Shown here in pieces: positions 24,548 through 33,831 of a stretch of 64,000 nt of DNA; within the stretch, counting starts at the first letter, position 1, and each line of letters starts with the position of its first letter. Source of the DNA: Cryobacterium soli. GTDB lineage: Bacteria > Actinomycetota > Actinomycetes > Actinomycetales > Microbacteriaceae. The stretch spans positions 1 to 64,000 of the forward strand of contig NZ_CP030033.1 of assembly GCF_003611035.1 (NCBI RefSeq). Direction: 5' to 3'. A model generated the notes under the pieces. That model did not search any database. It worked only from the letters and a program-made list of their open reading frames with translations, and was not told the origin of the DNA. The translations under genes were made by a program, and so were the position numbers.

Positions 24548-25958
24548 CGGGGTCTCCATCGCGTGTTGTGGGCTGGTCGGGGCGCGCCTGGTCGGGCTTG
24601 TCGATCGGCCGGGTGCGGGGTTTGGCCTGCTTTGCGGCCGGCTTCGTGGTCGCGGCGGGATCCGGTGCGGTGGGCAGTTCGGCGGTCGGGTCGGTGGGGG
24701 CGTCCGAGAACGCGGGGGAGCCGTCCTGAATCGGCAGGTGCACGGTGCGGGGTGCCCGCGGTGCCTGATTGCGGGCGATGGACGGGATGCGGGTGGGACG
24801 GACGGTCGCGCCCGGCACAGCCGGGGACTGCGTGCTCGTGTCGCCGGCGGGCGAGGGCGGGGCAGGCGGCGCTGCGGGTGCCTTTGTGGCGCGCGGAGCG
24901 GCCGGGCGTTCCGCGGCCGGGGCCGCAACGGTCGCGTTCGCTGCCCCGAGGGCCTCGGCGGCCTTCTGCGCCCGGGTCTTGCGAGTCTTCTTCGCCGGTG
25001 GTGCGATCACCGGCAGCGGGGTGGTGCGCGGAGGGCGCGCGCCCTGCACGCTCGCGGCACCCTCGAAGCCCGTGAGCACGATGCTGGAGAGCGACGGCAG
25101 CTGCACGCCCATGGCGTCGAGCGCCTTCTTGAGTCGCAGCCGCAGCTCCCGGGCCACATCGTCCTTGGCTGTCGTGCGGGTCTTGATCACGATGCGGATG
25201 ACAATTGCCTCATCCGAGATGGACTCGAGTCCCCACACTTCGGGCTTCTCGATCACGCGGGAGCGCCACTTCGAGCTCGTGGCCATCTCCACGGCCACGC
25301 GGAGCATCTCGGCCTGCACGGCGTCGACGTCGGTGTTGTAGGGCACGGCGAGGTCGATGATCACACGGGCCCAACCGTGTGACATATTGCCGACCCGAAG
25401 GATCTCGCCGTTACGGACGAACCAGAGGGTGCCGTTGACGTCACGCACCTGGGTGATGCGAATTCCCACGGCCTCGACCACGCCGGTCGCGGGGCCGAGA
25501 TCGACGACGTCGCCCACCCCGAGCTGGTCCTCCATCACCATGAAGAGGCCGTTGAGAACGTCTTTGACAATGTTCTGGGCGCCAAAACCGAGGCCGGCAC
25601 CGAGGGCAGCTGTGAGAAGAGCAAAGGACGTGAGGATATTCTCATCAATCACCGTGACGATGAGCAGAATCGCGATGACCGCGACCAGCACGTTGACGAT
25701 GTTGGTGAGGACGGAACCGAGGGTACGAGTGCGCTGCACCGTGCGCACCGCAGCGACGGGAGAGACGTTGAGGGACTGAGTGTCTTCGACGTTCTGAGTC
25801 CTCTTGACTCCGGAAACTATCTGCGTCACCACCCGGCGGATGGCGACGAGCATCACCCAGCGTGCGAGGAAGGCGAACAGGACGATGAAAGCAATCCTGA
25901 TGATCTTCCATTCTTCGAGGATCGTGTTGGCAGTCGTCCAGAATGAGTCCCATGTCAT
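24540..25958 (-). CDS. MscS-type mechanosensitive channel with long disordered tail
   Basis: A 472-residue membrane protein. About residues 20-45, 85-105 and 110-130 form helices; the third includes the AALGAGLGFGAQNIVKDVLNG pore segment, seen here as ALGAGLGFGAQ, of the MscS family. The beta domain follows (EDQLGVGDVVDLG, VNGTLWFVRNGEI). The final 160 residues are Pro/Ala/Thr-rich, basic and disordered, an extension common in actinobacterial members. The channel releases ions in hypo-osmotic shock. Confidence 0.88.
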   Translation of the reverse strand: MTWDSFWTTANTILEEWKIIRIAFIVLFAFLARWVMLVAIRRVVTQIVSGVKRTQNVEDTQSLNVSPVAAVRTVQRTRTLGSVLTNIVNVLVAVIAILLIVTVIDENILTSFALLTAALGAGLGFGAQNIVKDVLNGLFMVMEDQLGVGDVVDLGPATGVVEAVGIRITQVRDVNGTLWFVRNGEILRVGNMSHGWARVIIDLAVPYNTDVDAVQAEMLRVAVEMATSSKWRSRVIEKPEVWGLESISDEAIVIRIVIKTRTTAKDDVARELRLRLKKALDAMGVQLPSLSSIVLTGFEGAASVQGARPPRTTPLPVIAPPAKKTRKTRAQKAAEALGAANATVAAPAAERPAAPRATKAPAAPPAPPSPAGDTSTQSPAVPGATVRPTRIPSIARNQAPRAPRTVHLPIQDGSPAFSDAPTDPTAELPTAPDPAATTKPAAKQAKPRTRPIDKPDQARPDQPTTRDGDPDD

Positions 25959-26028
25959 AGCCAGCCAAGTCTATCGAGCGGCGACTCCGGCGTTCCTGAA
26001 GGCCAGGGCACGCTGGTCAGGGCACACC

Positions 26029-26075
26029 GGTCGAGCTTGTCGAGACCCGGTGCAGGATCTCGACAAGCTCGATCA
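26029..26075. repeat. REP-like palindrome (GGTCGAGC...GAGACC type), after pepN
   Basis: Arms GGTCGAGCTTGTCGAGACC and GATCTCGACAAGCTCGATC flank a short loop. It lies about 20 bp after the pepN stop. Related copies are at 31203-31264 and 37696-37714. Confidence 0.8.
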
Positions 26076-26094
26076 ACGACCGGCGTCGGGAGTA

Positions 26095-28638
26095 TTACTC
26101 CTTGTCGCGCGCCTGAACGCGCAGGGAGCGCTCCACGCCGGCGAGATTCTCCACCACGAGACGGCGCAGGGCGGCCGGCTCCGGGTTGGCGTCGAGCCAG
26201 GCGCGGGTCGCATCCACCAGTGCCTGGTTCGACAGCGGCGACGGGTACAGGCCCGTGATGAGCTTCTCCGCGATGGAGTAGCTCCGCTCGGCCCAGACCG
26301 TCTGCAGAACGTCGAAGTACTGGGCGACGAACGGCTCGAGCAGGCTCGTGTCGTGAGCGCGCAGGAACCCGGCGGCGGTGACCCGCACGATGGTGTTCGG
26401 GGCGGTGTCGACGTCGATGAGCGAGGACCAGGCGGCCTGCTTCGCGTCGAGCGTGGGGATCGCGGCACGGGCATTCGCGGCCGACTGGGCGCCGGTGGCG
26501 GTGTTGTCCGCGGCCAGGGCGGCGGCGATCTCCGTCTCCCCGGCTTCTCCGCCGGCCACCAGGGCAGCGAGCAGCTCCCAGCTCAGGTCGGTGTCGATGG
26601 TGAGGCCGGGCAGGGCGAAGGAACCCGTGCGAAGGCCCGCGATCGCGGCCAGCTGGGCCGGCGTCTCGGCGACGGAGGCGAAGAACTTGACGAACTGGAA
26701 CTGCGCGTCGCTGCCGGCCTCCGCGCCCTGGGCCAGGGTCCAGAGCGTGTCGCCGACGGCGGTGACGGTGGCGTCCCGGTGCTCGGGGGCCACGTAGTAC
26801 TGCGCGGCGAGCGACACCTGACCGAGCACGGTGCGCAGCGTCGTCGACTCGGTTTCGGTGGCGATGTTGCCGAGCACCAGACGCACGAAGTCGCGCGGAG
26901 AGGTCTCAGCGTCGCGGGTCGCGTCCCAGACCGAACCCCAGACCAGCGAGCGGGCCAGGGGGCTTTCGATCGCGGCGAGGTGTTCGAGGGCCACGGCGTG
27001 CGAGGCCGGGTCGAGCCGGACCTTGGCGTAGGCGAGGTCGTCGTCGTTGAGCAGGATGAGGTCGGCGCGGCTGCGGCCGACGAGCTCCGGGACATCCGTC
27101 TGCACGCCGTCGACGTCGAGCTCGACGCGGTGGGTGCGGACAAGCGCGCCGTCCACGAGGTCGTAGAAGCCGATCGCCAGGCGGTGCGGGCGGATGGTGG
27201 GGTAGTCCTCGGTGGCGGTCTGCAGCACGGCGAACGCGGTGATCACGCCGGCCTCGTCGACCTCCATCTGCGGGCGCAGCGTGTTGACGCCGGCGGTCTC
27301 GAGCCACAGGGCGGCCCAGTCGGTCAGGTCCCGCCCGCTGGCGGCCTCGAGTTCCACGAGCAGGTCGCGCAGCTCGGTGTTGCCCCAGGCGTGCTTCTTG
27401 AAGTACGAGGCCACGCCGGTGAAGAACGCGTCGATGCCCACCCAGGCGACGAGCTGCTTGAGCACCGATCCGCCCTTGGCGTAGGTGATGCCGTCGAAGT
27501 TGACCTGCACGTCTTCGAGGTCGGTGATCGTGGCCACGACGGGGTGCGTCGAGGGCAGCTGGTCCTGGCGGTACGCCCAGCTCTTCTCCATGGCGGCGAA
27601 CGTGGTCCACGCCTCGGTCCACTCGGTGGCCTCGGCGGTGGCGATCGTCGACGCCCACTCGGCGAACGACTCGTTCAGCCACAGGTCGTTCCACCACTTC
27701 ATGGTGACCAGGTCGCCGAACCACATGTGGGCCAGCTCGTGCAGGATCGTGACGACGCGGCGTTCCTTGATGGCGTCGGTGACCTTGGAGCGGAAGACGT
27801 AGGTCTCGGTGAAGGTGACCGCGCCGGCGTTCTCCATGGCGCCGGCGTTGAACTCCGGCACGAACATCTGGTCGTACTTGTCGAACGGGTACGGGAAGTC
27901 GAACTTCTCCTCGTAGTACGCGAAGCCCTGGCGGGTCTTCTCGAAGATGTAGTCGGCATCCAGGTACTCGAAGAGGCTCTTGCGGCTGAACAGGCCCAGC
28001 GGGATGACCCGGCCGTCGCTGGAGGTGAGCTCGCTGCGCACGACGGCGTAGGGGCCGGCGACGAGCGCGGTGATGTAGCTGGAGATGGTGTGGGTGGGCT
28101 CGAACGCCCAGGTCTTGTTGCCGTTGCCGGCATCCGTGGGCTCGGGGGTGGCCGAGTTGGAGATGACTTCCCAGGCGCCGGGGGCGGTGACCGTGAAGGT
28201 GAACGTGGCCTTGAGATCGGGCTGTTCGAACACGGCGAACACTCGGCGGGAGTCGGGCACCTCGAACTGGCTGTAGAGGTACACCTCGTTGTCGACGGGG
28301 TCGACGAAGCGGTGCAGGCCCTCGCCGGTGTTCGTGTACGCGGCATCCGCGACGACGGTGAGCACGTTCTCGGCCGCAAGTCCGTCGAGCTGAATCCGGA
28401 TGCCGTCGCTGACGACGGCCGGGTCGAGCTCGGCACCGTTGAGGGTGACGCTGTGCACGCTTTCGGTGATCGCGTCGATGAAGGTCGAGCTGCCGGCCAC
28501 GGCGCTGAAGGCGACGGTGGTGGTGCTGGCGAAGGTCGTCGGACCCGTCGTCAGGTCAAGGGTGACGTCGTAGCTGGTCACGCTGACGAGCGCCTTGCGC
28601 TCCTGGGCTTCGGTCCTGGTGAGGTTTTCTCCGGGCAA
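26095..28638 (-). CDS. pepN: Aminopeptidase N (M1 zinc peptidase)
   Basis: An 847-residue cytosolic M1 metallopeptidase removing N-terminal residues. The exopeptidase motif GAMEN (in EFNAGAMENAGAV) and the zinc site HELAHMWFGDLVT with downstream NESFAEW are intact. The N-terminal beta saddle and the C-terminal ERAP1-like helical domain account for the length, which is usual for actinobacterial PepN. Confidence 0.95.
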   Translation of the reverse strand: MPGENLTRTEAQERKALVSVTSYDVTLDLTTGPTTFASTTTVAFSAVAGSSTFIDAITESVHSVTLNGAELDPAVVSDGIRIQLDGLAAENVLTVVADAAYTNTGEGLHRFVDPVDNEVYLYSQFEVPDSRRVFAVFEQPDLKATFTFTVTAPGAWEVISNSATPEPTDAGNGNKTWAFEPTHTISSYITALVAGPYAVVRSELTSSDGRVIPLGLFSRKSLFEYLDADYIFEKTRQGFAYYEEKFDFPYPFDKYDQMFVPEFNAGAMENAGAVTFTETYVFRSKVTDAIKERRVVTILHELAHMWFGDLVTMKWWNDLWLNESFAEWASTIATAEATEWTEAWTTFAAMEKSWAYRQDQLPSTHPVVATITDLEDVQVNFDGITYAKGGSVLKQLVAWVGIDAFFTGVASYFKKHAWGNTELRDLLVELEAASGRDLTDWAALWLETAGVNTLRPQMEVDEAGVITAFAVLQTATEDYPTIRPHRLAIGFYDLVDGALVRTHRVELDVDGVQTDVPELVGRSRADLILLNDDDLAYAKVRLDPASHAVALEHLAAIESPLARSLVWGSVWDATRDAETSPRDFVRLVLGNIATETESTTLRTVLGQVSLAAQYYVAPEHRDATVTAVGDTLWTLAQGAEAGSDAQFQFVKFFASVAETPAQLAAIAGLRTGSFALPGLTIDTDLSWELLAALVAGGEAGETEIAAALAADNTATGAQSAANARAAIPTLDAKQAAWSSLIDVDTAPNTIVRVTAAGFLRAHDTSLLEPFVAQYFDVLQTVWAERSYSIAEKLITGLYPSPLSNQALVDATRAWLDANPEPAALRRLVVENLAGVERSLRVQARDKE

Positions 28639-28769
28639 CGGTATTCTCCATCTTCGTTTCGCGGCGCTTCTGGCGCTGTCGCGTAGAGAATAAGCCTAGC
28701 CATGATCCGATCGGCCGACCTGACGCAGCGTCGCGACCCGGCGGTCTACCGTGACGATCGGCCGTGACG

Positions 28770-29483
28770 TCAGATGGCGGGAACCGGAGCCCGGTCGGCG
28801 CCGGCGCGGATCGGCCAGGCACCGTCGATGATGATGAGGTCGTCACCCTTGGACTTGCGGAGGTACGACTGGAAGCTCTCTGCCTGCTCGAGCGCCCAGC
28901 CGACCTGGCGGGTGTGCAGGGCATGCAGGTCGGTCTCGTCGGTCTTGGCCAACAGCGCCCAGGCGACACGGCCTGTGGCCACGGCATCCGCTTCGGCGTC
29001 GTGCGCGCCCTCGAGCAGCACCCCATAAAACTCGGCGGTCACCACGAGGGTGCGCTTGCCCTTGCGGTACCGGTCGATGGCCTTGTCGATGACGTAGGGG
29101 TCGATGACCGGGCCGAAGTCCTCGATCGGTTCGAGGCCGTAGCGACGGGCCTCGGCGTTCAGCATGGACAGGTCGAAGCTGGCGTTGTACGCCACGATCG
29201 GGCGGCCCCCGGCGATGCTGCGACGCAGCACCGTGAGCATCTCGGCGATGGCCGTTGCCGGGTCGACCCCGTCGCGCTGGGCGACCTCGTCGGTGATGCC
29301 GTGAATGGCGGAGGCTGAATCGGGGATGGGGATGCCGGGGTTGAGCAGCCAGTTGTACGAGCCGTTGACGGTTCCGTCGCGCATGACACGGCCGATGAAG
29401 CACGTGACGATGCGGTCCTCGTCGGTGTTGACGCCGGTCGTCTCCAGGTCGAAGACACAGAGCGAGGGGATCTCGGCGATCAT
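28770..29483 (-). CDS. DnaQ-like 3'-5' exonuclease
   Basis: Encodes a DEDDh exonuclease: FDLETTGVNTDEDRIV is ExoI, IVAYNASFDLSML ExoII and AHDAEADAVATGRV ExoIII. A C-terminal region of about 60 residues (LHTRQVGWALEQAESFQSYL, KGDDLIIIDGAWP) is typical of actinobacterial single-domain members. The start is uncertain: ATG 29483 gives the domain close to the N-terminus, while GTG at 29507 and 29537 would add 8 or 18 residues; none has a clear ribosome binding site. Probably acts in DNA repair or proofreading; substrate not determined. Confidence 0.85.
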   Translation of the reverse strand: MIAEIPSLCVFDLETTGVNTDEDRIVTCFIGRVMRDGTVNGSYNWLLNPGIPIPDSASAIHGITDEVAQRDGVDPATAIAEMLTVLRRSIAGGRPIVAYNASFDLSMLNAEARRYGLEPIEDFGPVIDPYVIDKAIDRYRKGKRTLVVTAEFYGVLLEGAHDAEADAVATGRVAWALLAKTDETDLHALHTRQVGWALEQAESFQSYLRKSKGDDLIIIDGAWPIRAGADRAPVPAI

Positions 29484-29587
29484 GGTGGGCCCGATTGATG
29501 TCTGCACCCTCCAGACACTAGCGGCGCCCTCCGACACAGCGCGTCAGGCGCCCGGGAGTGCCGTGCATCCGCGAAGGAAGGAGAGGG

Positions 29588-31147
29588 CTACCAGGTGCCG
29601 GGCTTGTAGTCCTTGAGGAAGACACCGTGGATGTCTTCGCCGGCCTCGCCGCGCACGATGGGGTCGTAGACACGGGCGGCGCCGTCAACCAGGTCGAGCG
29701 GGGCGTGGAAGCCCTCCTCGGCCAAGCGGATCTTGGTGGGGTGCGGACGCTCGTCGGTGATCCACCCGGTATCGACGCTTGTCATCAGGATGCCGTCGGA
29801 GAGCATCTCCTTGGCGCTCGTGCGGGTGAGCATGTTCAACGCGGCCTTGGCCATGTTGGTGTGCGGGTGGCCGGGGCCCTTGTAGCCGCGCCCGAAGACG
29901 CCCTCCATGGCCGACACGTTGACGATGTAGGTGCGGCGGGCAGCGGATGCCGCCATCGAGGCGCGCAGACGGCTCACCAGCAGGAACGGGGCGGTCGTGT
30001 TGCACAGCTGCACCTCGAGCATCTCGAGCGGGTCCACGTCTTCGACGTTGGCCGTCCAGCTGTTCTCCTCGTGCAGGTCGGGCACCAGTCCGCCGGCGTC
30101 GATCGCGGTGCCGGCGGCCAGGCGCGCCAGCGAAGAGGAGCCGGGCGCGAGTGCCAGCGCGGTGAGGTCATCGGCGGTGAGCGCGGCGCCGGTCGCGGCG
30201 GCGGCCAGGATCGGGTGGCTGGCCACGGAAGCCGCCAGCGCGGTGGGGTGGGCGTCGTTGGTGTGCCCGAACGAGACGATCTCGGGCAGGACGCCGTCGG
30301 GCAACGGCGACGACTCGGCCTCTACCAGCGGGGAGTACGAGCCGGGGGAGCGGCGCACGGTCTGGGCGGCGTTGTTGATCAGGATGTCCAGGGGACCGGC
30401 TGCGGCCACGGAGTCGGCCAGGCCGATCACCTGGGCCGGGTCACGGAGGTCGATGCCCACCACACGCAGGCGGTGCAGCCAGTCCGTGGAGTCCGGCATC
30501 GCGCTGAACCGGCGCACGGCGTCACGCGGGAAGCGGGTGGTGATGGTCGTGTGTGCGCCGTCGCGCAGCAGCCGCAGCGCGATGTACATGCCGATCTTGG
30601 CGCGGCCGCCGGTGAGGAGCGCCCGCTTGCCGGTGAGGTCGGTGCGCGCGTCACGCTTGCTGTGGCTCATCAGGGCGCAGCTCGGGCAGAGCTGGTGGTA
30701 GAACGCGTCGACGAGGGTGTACTTCTGCTTGCAGATGTAGCAGGCCCGCGGCACGAGAAGCTCGCCGGCGCTGGGGCGGTCGGTGCCCAGGCGCAGCTGG
30801 GCGCCGATGGTCTCGTCGTCGATGCGGGTGGGAGCGCCCGTTGCGGTGGCGGCGATGACCTCACGGTCGGCGTCCGCGATCAGCTGGCGCTTCTCGTGGC
30901 GGCGCACGGTCTTGACCGATTTGAACATCTTCGCGGTGGCCTGGCGCACGGTGACGAAGTCGGGGTCTTCCGGGTCGATCGTGGCCAGCGACGCGAGCAC
31001 GCGCAGCGCGACCTCGAGGTCCTTCGGGTCGATCGCCGGGCTGGCGGATGCGGCGGCCTGGCCTGGTCCGGTCTGAGGAGCGGATCCGGCCTCGGCTGGG
31101 GCGGCGGTCTCAGCGGGTGCGCTCTGCGGGTGTTGCTCGGTGGTCAT
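29588..31147 (-). CDS. Zinc-ribbon/short-chain dehydrogenase fusion with non-canonical SDR active site
   Basis: A 519-residue protein. Residues 1-40 are Ala/Pro/Gln-rich; 40-130 helical; 136-157 hold four cysteines as CYIC and CPSC in a treble-clef-like spacing; from about 172 an SDR Rossmann fold begins (ALLTGGRAKIG, ILINNAAQTVRR). The serine of the active site is present in VNVSAMEG, but at the YxxxK position the sequence reads TNMAK, so the catalytic tyrosine is replaced by threonine while the lysine remains. An insertion of about 100 residues follows NNAA. Role unknown. Confidence 0.83.
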   Translation of the reverse strand: MTTEQHPQSAPAETAAPAEAGSAPQTGPGQAAASASPAIDPKDLEVALRVLASLATIDPEDPDFVTVRQATAKMFKSVKTVRRHEKRQLIADADREVIAATATGAPTRIDDETIGAQLRLGTDRPSAGELLVPRACYICKQKYTLVDAFYHQLCPSCALMSHSKRDARTDLTGKRALLTGGRAKIGMYIALRLLRDGAHTTITTRFPRDAVRRFSAMPDSTDWLHRLRVVGIDLRDPAQVIGLADSVAAAGPLDILINNAAQTVRRSPGSYSPLVEAESSPLPDGVLPEIVSFGHTNDAHPTALAASVASHPILAAAATGAALTADDLTALALAPGSSSLARLAAGTAIDAGGLVPDLHEENSWTANVEDVDPLEMLEVQLCNTTAPFLLVSRLRASMAASAARRTYIVNVSAMEGVFGRGYKGPGHPHTNMAKAALNMLTRTSAKEMLSDGILMTSVDTGWITDERPHPTKIRLAEEGFHAPLDLVDGAARVYDPIVRGEAGEDIHGVFLKDYKPGTW

Positions 31148-31202
31148 CAGAGAATTCTACGACGGCGCATCCGCCGGTGGTTTCAGAAACAGGACACACG
31201 TG

Positions 31203-31264
31203 GGTCGAGCCCGTCGAGACCCCGCGACACGCCTTGCGGCGCGGGGGTCTCGACAGGCTCGACC
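31203..31264. repeat. REP-like palindrome, after the MHS transporter gene
   Basis: Arms GGTCGAGCCCGTCGAGACCC and GGGTCTCGACAGGCTCGACC flank a 22-nt GC-rich loop that itself contains a short inverted repeat. It ends 25 bp from the stop of the leftward transporter gene and could terminate its transcript. Confidence 0.85.
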
Positions 31265-31289
31265 AATGGTGCGGCTCGGTGCCGGAAGG

Positions 31290-32867
31290 TTAGACCTTGG
31301 CCGGTTCCGCGTCGGGGTCGGCGGTCTTGAGCGCGCTCAGGTCCATCGACGAGGTCGGCGGCTCATACGTGGCGTCGAACGGCATCTCGTCGGTGTCGAG
31401 CAGCGGGTTGTCGTCCTGTCCGGCGACGAGTTCGCGAGCCTCCTCAACCGATTCCACGCTCGGCATGGAGCCGGGCAGGGGGCGGTTGGCGGATTCCTTG
31501 AGCCAGAAGATGCTGATCGCACCGATGAACGACGTGGCCATCAGGTAGTAGGCCGGCATCATGTCGTTGCCGGTGCCCGCGATGAGCGCCGCGATGATGA
31601 ACGGCGTGGTGCCACCGAAGATGGCGACGGCGAAGTTGTACGCGATGCCCATGGCGCCGTAGCGGCTGGCGGTGGGGAACAGTGCCGGCAGCGCCGAGGC
31701 GAGATTGGCGACGTAGAAGGTCACCGGGAACGCGATCAGGGCCAGGCCCAGCAGTGTGGTGAAGATGGTGCCGACGCCGATGAGCATGAACGCGGGGATC
31801 GACAGCACGACGGCGCTGATCGAACCGATCCAGAGCACCGGGCGTCGGCCGATCTTGTCGGAGAGCCGGCCGGTGAGCGGGATGCAGCAGGCCATGATCA
31901 CGAGGATCGGGATGGTCAGCAGAGTGCCGTGCAGCTCGTCGTACCCCATGGTGCTGGTGAGGTAGGTGGGCATGTACGAGGTGAGCGCGTAGCCGACGGT
32001 GTTCGCCGCGGCGACCAGGATCATGGCGAGCAGGATGCCGCGCCAGTAGTTCTTGAAGATCGCGAGCGGTCCCTTGGGGATGCTGTCGTCCTCGATGAAG
32101 TTCGGGTCCTTGGAGTTGACCTCCTGGGCGTCCAGGCTGGCCTGGAACGCGGGGGACTCCTCGATCTTCATACGGAAGTAGATCGCGATCAGGCCCAGCG
32201 GACCGGCGATGAGGAACGGCAGGCGCCAGCCCCATTCCTCCATGGCGGCCTGGCCGAGGGTGACCTGCAGGATCGACACGAGCGCGGCACCCATGGCGAA
32301 GCCCAGGTAGCTGCCCATGTCGAGGAAGCTGGCCAGGAAGCCACGGTTCTTGTCCGGGGCGTGCTCGCTGACGAAGGTCGTGGCGCCGGCGTACTCGCCA
32401 CCGGTGGAGAAGCCCTGTACGAGCTTGGTCAGCACCAGCAGGGCCGCGGCCCAGATGCCGATCTGCGCGTAGCCCGGCAGGATGCCGACCACGAAGGTCG
32501 AGGCAGCCATGATCATCAGGGTCATGGCGAGCACCTTCTGGCGGCCGATCTTGTCGCCGAGCCAGCCGAAGAAGACCCCGCCGAGCGGGCGGGCGATGAA
32601 GGTGGCGGCGAAGGTGCCGAGAAGGAACAGGGTCTGCACGGTCGGGTCTGCCTCGGGGAGGAAGACCGGGCCCATGGTGGTGATGAGGTAGCCGAAGACT
32701 CCGACGTCGTACCATTCCATGGTGTTCCCGACGATGGTTCCGCCGAGAGCCTTCTTCAACATGGGGCGATCGACGACGTTGACGTCGGACACTTTGAGCC
32801 GTCGTCGAAGCAGGGGCTTCTTAATCTTCTTCGCGGCGCGTTCAGCGCCGTTTATAGCGTTAGACAT
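31290..32867 (-). CDS. MFS transporter, metabolite:H+ symporter (ProP/MHS) type
   Basis: A 525-residue transporter with about 12 hydrophobic segments. The N-terminal GNTMEWYDVGVFGYLIT, the loop-2/3 signature FFGWLGDKIGRQKVLA, GFSTGGEYAGATTF and the loop-8/9 GRLSDKIGRRPVLW identify the MHS branch that includes osmolyte (proline/betaine) and dicarboxylate carriers. A hydrophilic 60-residue C-terminus rich in Asp and Pro follows; ProP of E. coli has a coiled coil there. Substrate is not shown by sequence. Three identical-type inverted sites lie just upstream. Confidence 0.9.
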   Translation of the reverse strand: MSNAINGAERAAKKIKKPLLRRRLKVSDVNVVDRPMLKKALGGTIVGNTMEWYDVGVFGYLITTMGPVFLPEADPTVQTLFLLGTFAATFIARPLGGVFFGWLGDKIGRQKVLAMTLMIMAASTFVVGILPGYAQIGIWAAALLVLTKLVQGFSTGGEYAGATTFVSEHAPDKNRGFLASFLDMGSYLGFAMGAALVSILQVTLGQAAMEEWGWRLPFLIAGPLGLIAIYFRMKIEESPAFQASLDAQEVNSKDPNFIEDDSIPKGPLAIFKNYWRGILLAMILVAAANTVGYALTSYMPTYLTSTMGYDELHGTLLTIPILVIMACCIPLTGRLSDKIGRRPVLWIGSISAVVLSIPAFMLIGVGTIFTTLLGLALIAFPVTFYVANLASALPALFPTASRYGAMGIAYNFAVAIFGGTTPFIIAALIAGTGNDMMPAYYLMATSFIGAISIFWLKESANRPLPGSMPSVESVEEARELVAGQDDNPLLDTDEMPFDATYEPPTSSMDLSALKTADPDAEPAKV

Positions 32868-32891
32868 GAGTCACTTTCTGACAGTAGAGAT

Positions 32892-32978
32892 GCCTCTTGT
32901 GGAGGTCATGACATGACTCTTGCGCAGACATGACGAGCCTCGAGTGGAGGTCGTGAGATGCCTCAGATGGAGGTCATG
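32892..32978. promoter_or_regulatory. Three CCTC-N5-GAGG sites upstream of MHS transporter gene
   Basis: Three 19-bp direct repeats GCCTC-NNN-TGGAGGTCRTG at 32892-32910, 32937-32955 and 32960-32978. Each contains a dyad CCTC-N5-GAGG. They lie 25-110 bp before the transporter start, inside the 283-bp divergent gap to the gene at 33151, and look like an operator array for a dimeric regulator. Confidence 0.6.
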
Positions 32979-33150
32979 TGCCCCGGATGCGGAGCCGCCC
33001 CTCAGTGGGCATAAGACTCAATTTTAGCGCAATTTGCCGCGGAATCAGGCATTTTGGTTTCGATAGCGGGTCTGGACAGGGCTTTAGCCCGGTTTCGGGA
33101 TGCCCCGTTCGGGGGAATTCCGGGACCTTCGACTCGCTTAGGCTGGGCTG

Positions 33151-33777
33151 ATGAGCGACTCTGTGACCTTCTGGTTCGACCCCTCCTGCCCCTGGGCCTG
33201 GATGACCTCCCGCTGGGTCGACGAGGTGGCTCGTCTGCGCGGGTTCGAGGTGAGCTGGAAGGTCATGAGCCTGGCCGTGCTCAACGAGAACAATGACGTC
33301 AGCGACGAGTACCGCGCCTTCTTCCCCCGGGCCCTCAAATACACCCGCTTGGTGCAGGCCGCCGAGGAACTGCACGGCCAGGAAACTGTGAAGGCCCTGT
33401 ACGACGCCCTGGGCACCCGCATCCACCACGAAGCGAATTCGGATGCCGACTCCGTGATCCCCGCGGCCCTCGCCGAGGTGGGCCTGCCGGCCGACTTCGC
33501 CCGGTACGCCGAGAGCGACGAGTTCGACGTGCAGATGCGCGCGAGCCACTTCGACGGCATCAACCGGGTGGGCCAGGATGTGGGCACCCCGGTGATCGCC
33601 GTGAACGACGTGGCATTCTTCGGCCCGGTCATCTCCCCGGCGCCGATGGGCGACGCCGCCCTGGCTCTGTGGGACGGCGTCGTGGCCGTGGCCGCCTACG
33701 ACGGTTTCTTCGAGATCAAGCGCAGCCGCACCCGCGAGCCGATCTTCGCCCCCGCGGCCGCGGTCGCTGCAGAGTAG
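33151..33777 (+). CDS. Mycothiol-dependent nitroreductase Rv2466c-like (DsbA fold)
   Basis: A 208-residue thioredoxin-fold protein of the DsbA subgroup: TFWFDPSCPWAW at the N-terminus, a helical insertion (YRAFFPRALKYTRLVQAAEEL) and the cis-proline segment DVGTPVIAVN. Rv2466c of M. tuberculosis has a CPWC centre; here only the first cysteine (Cys13) is kept and the second is Ala16, so a monothiol mycothiol-linked mechanism is more likely than dithiol exchange. Substrate not known. Confidence 0.85.
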   Translation: MSDSVTFWFDPSCPWAWMTSRWVDEVARLRGFEVSWKVMSLAVLNENNDVSDEYRAFFPRALKYTRLVQAAEELHGQETVKALYDALGTRIHHEANSDADSVIPAALAEVGLPADFARYAESDEFDVQMRASHFDGINRVGQDVGTPVIAVNDVAFFGPVISPAPMGDAALALWDGVVAVAAYDGFFEIKRSRTREPIFAPAAAVAAE

Positions 33778-33831
33778 GGCCGGCGCAGAAGGCGGAGCGA
33801 CGCCCGGGCTCGACAAAATAGACTGCTCAGC

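Noticed and set aside
25804..28686. A 960-codon open frame on the plus strand antisense to pepN
   Set aside because: It is the mirror of a strongly conserved aminopeptidase gene in GC-rich sequence; its product is low-complexity Gly/Val/Arg and has no recognisable domain.
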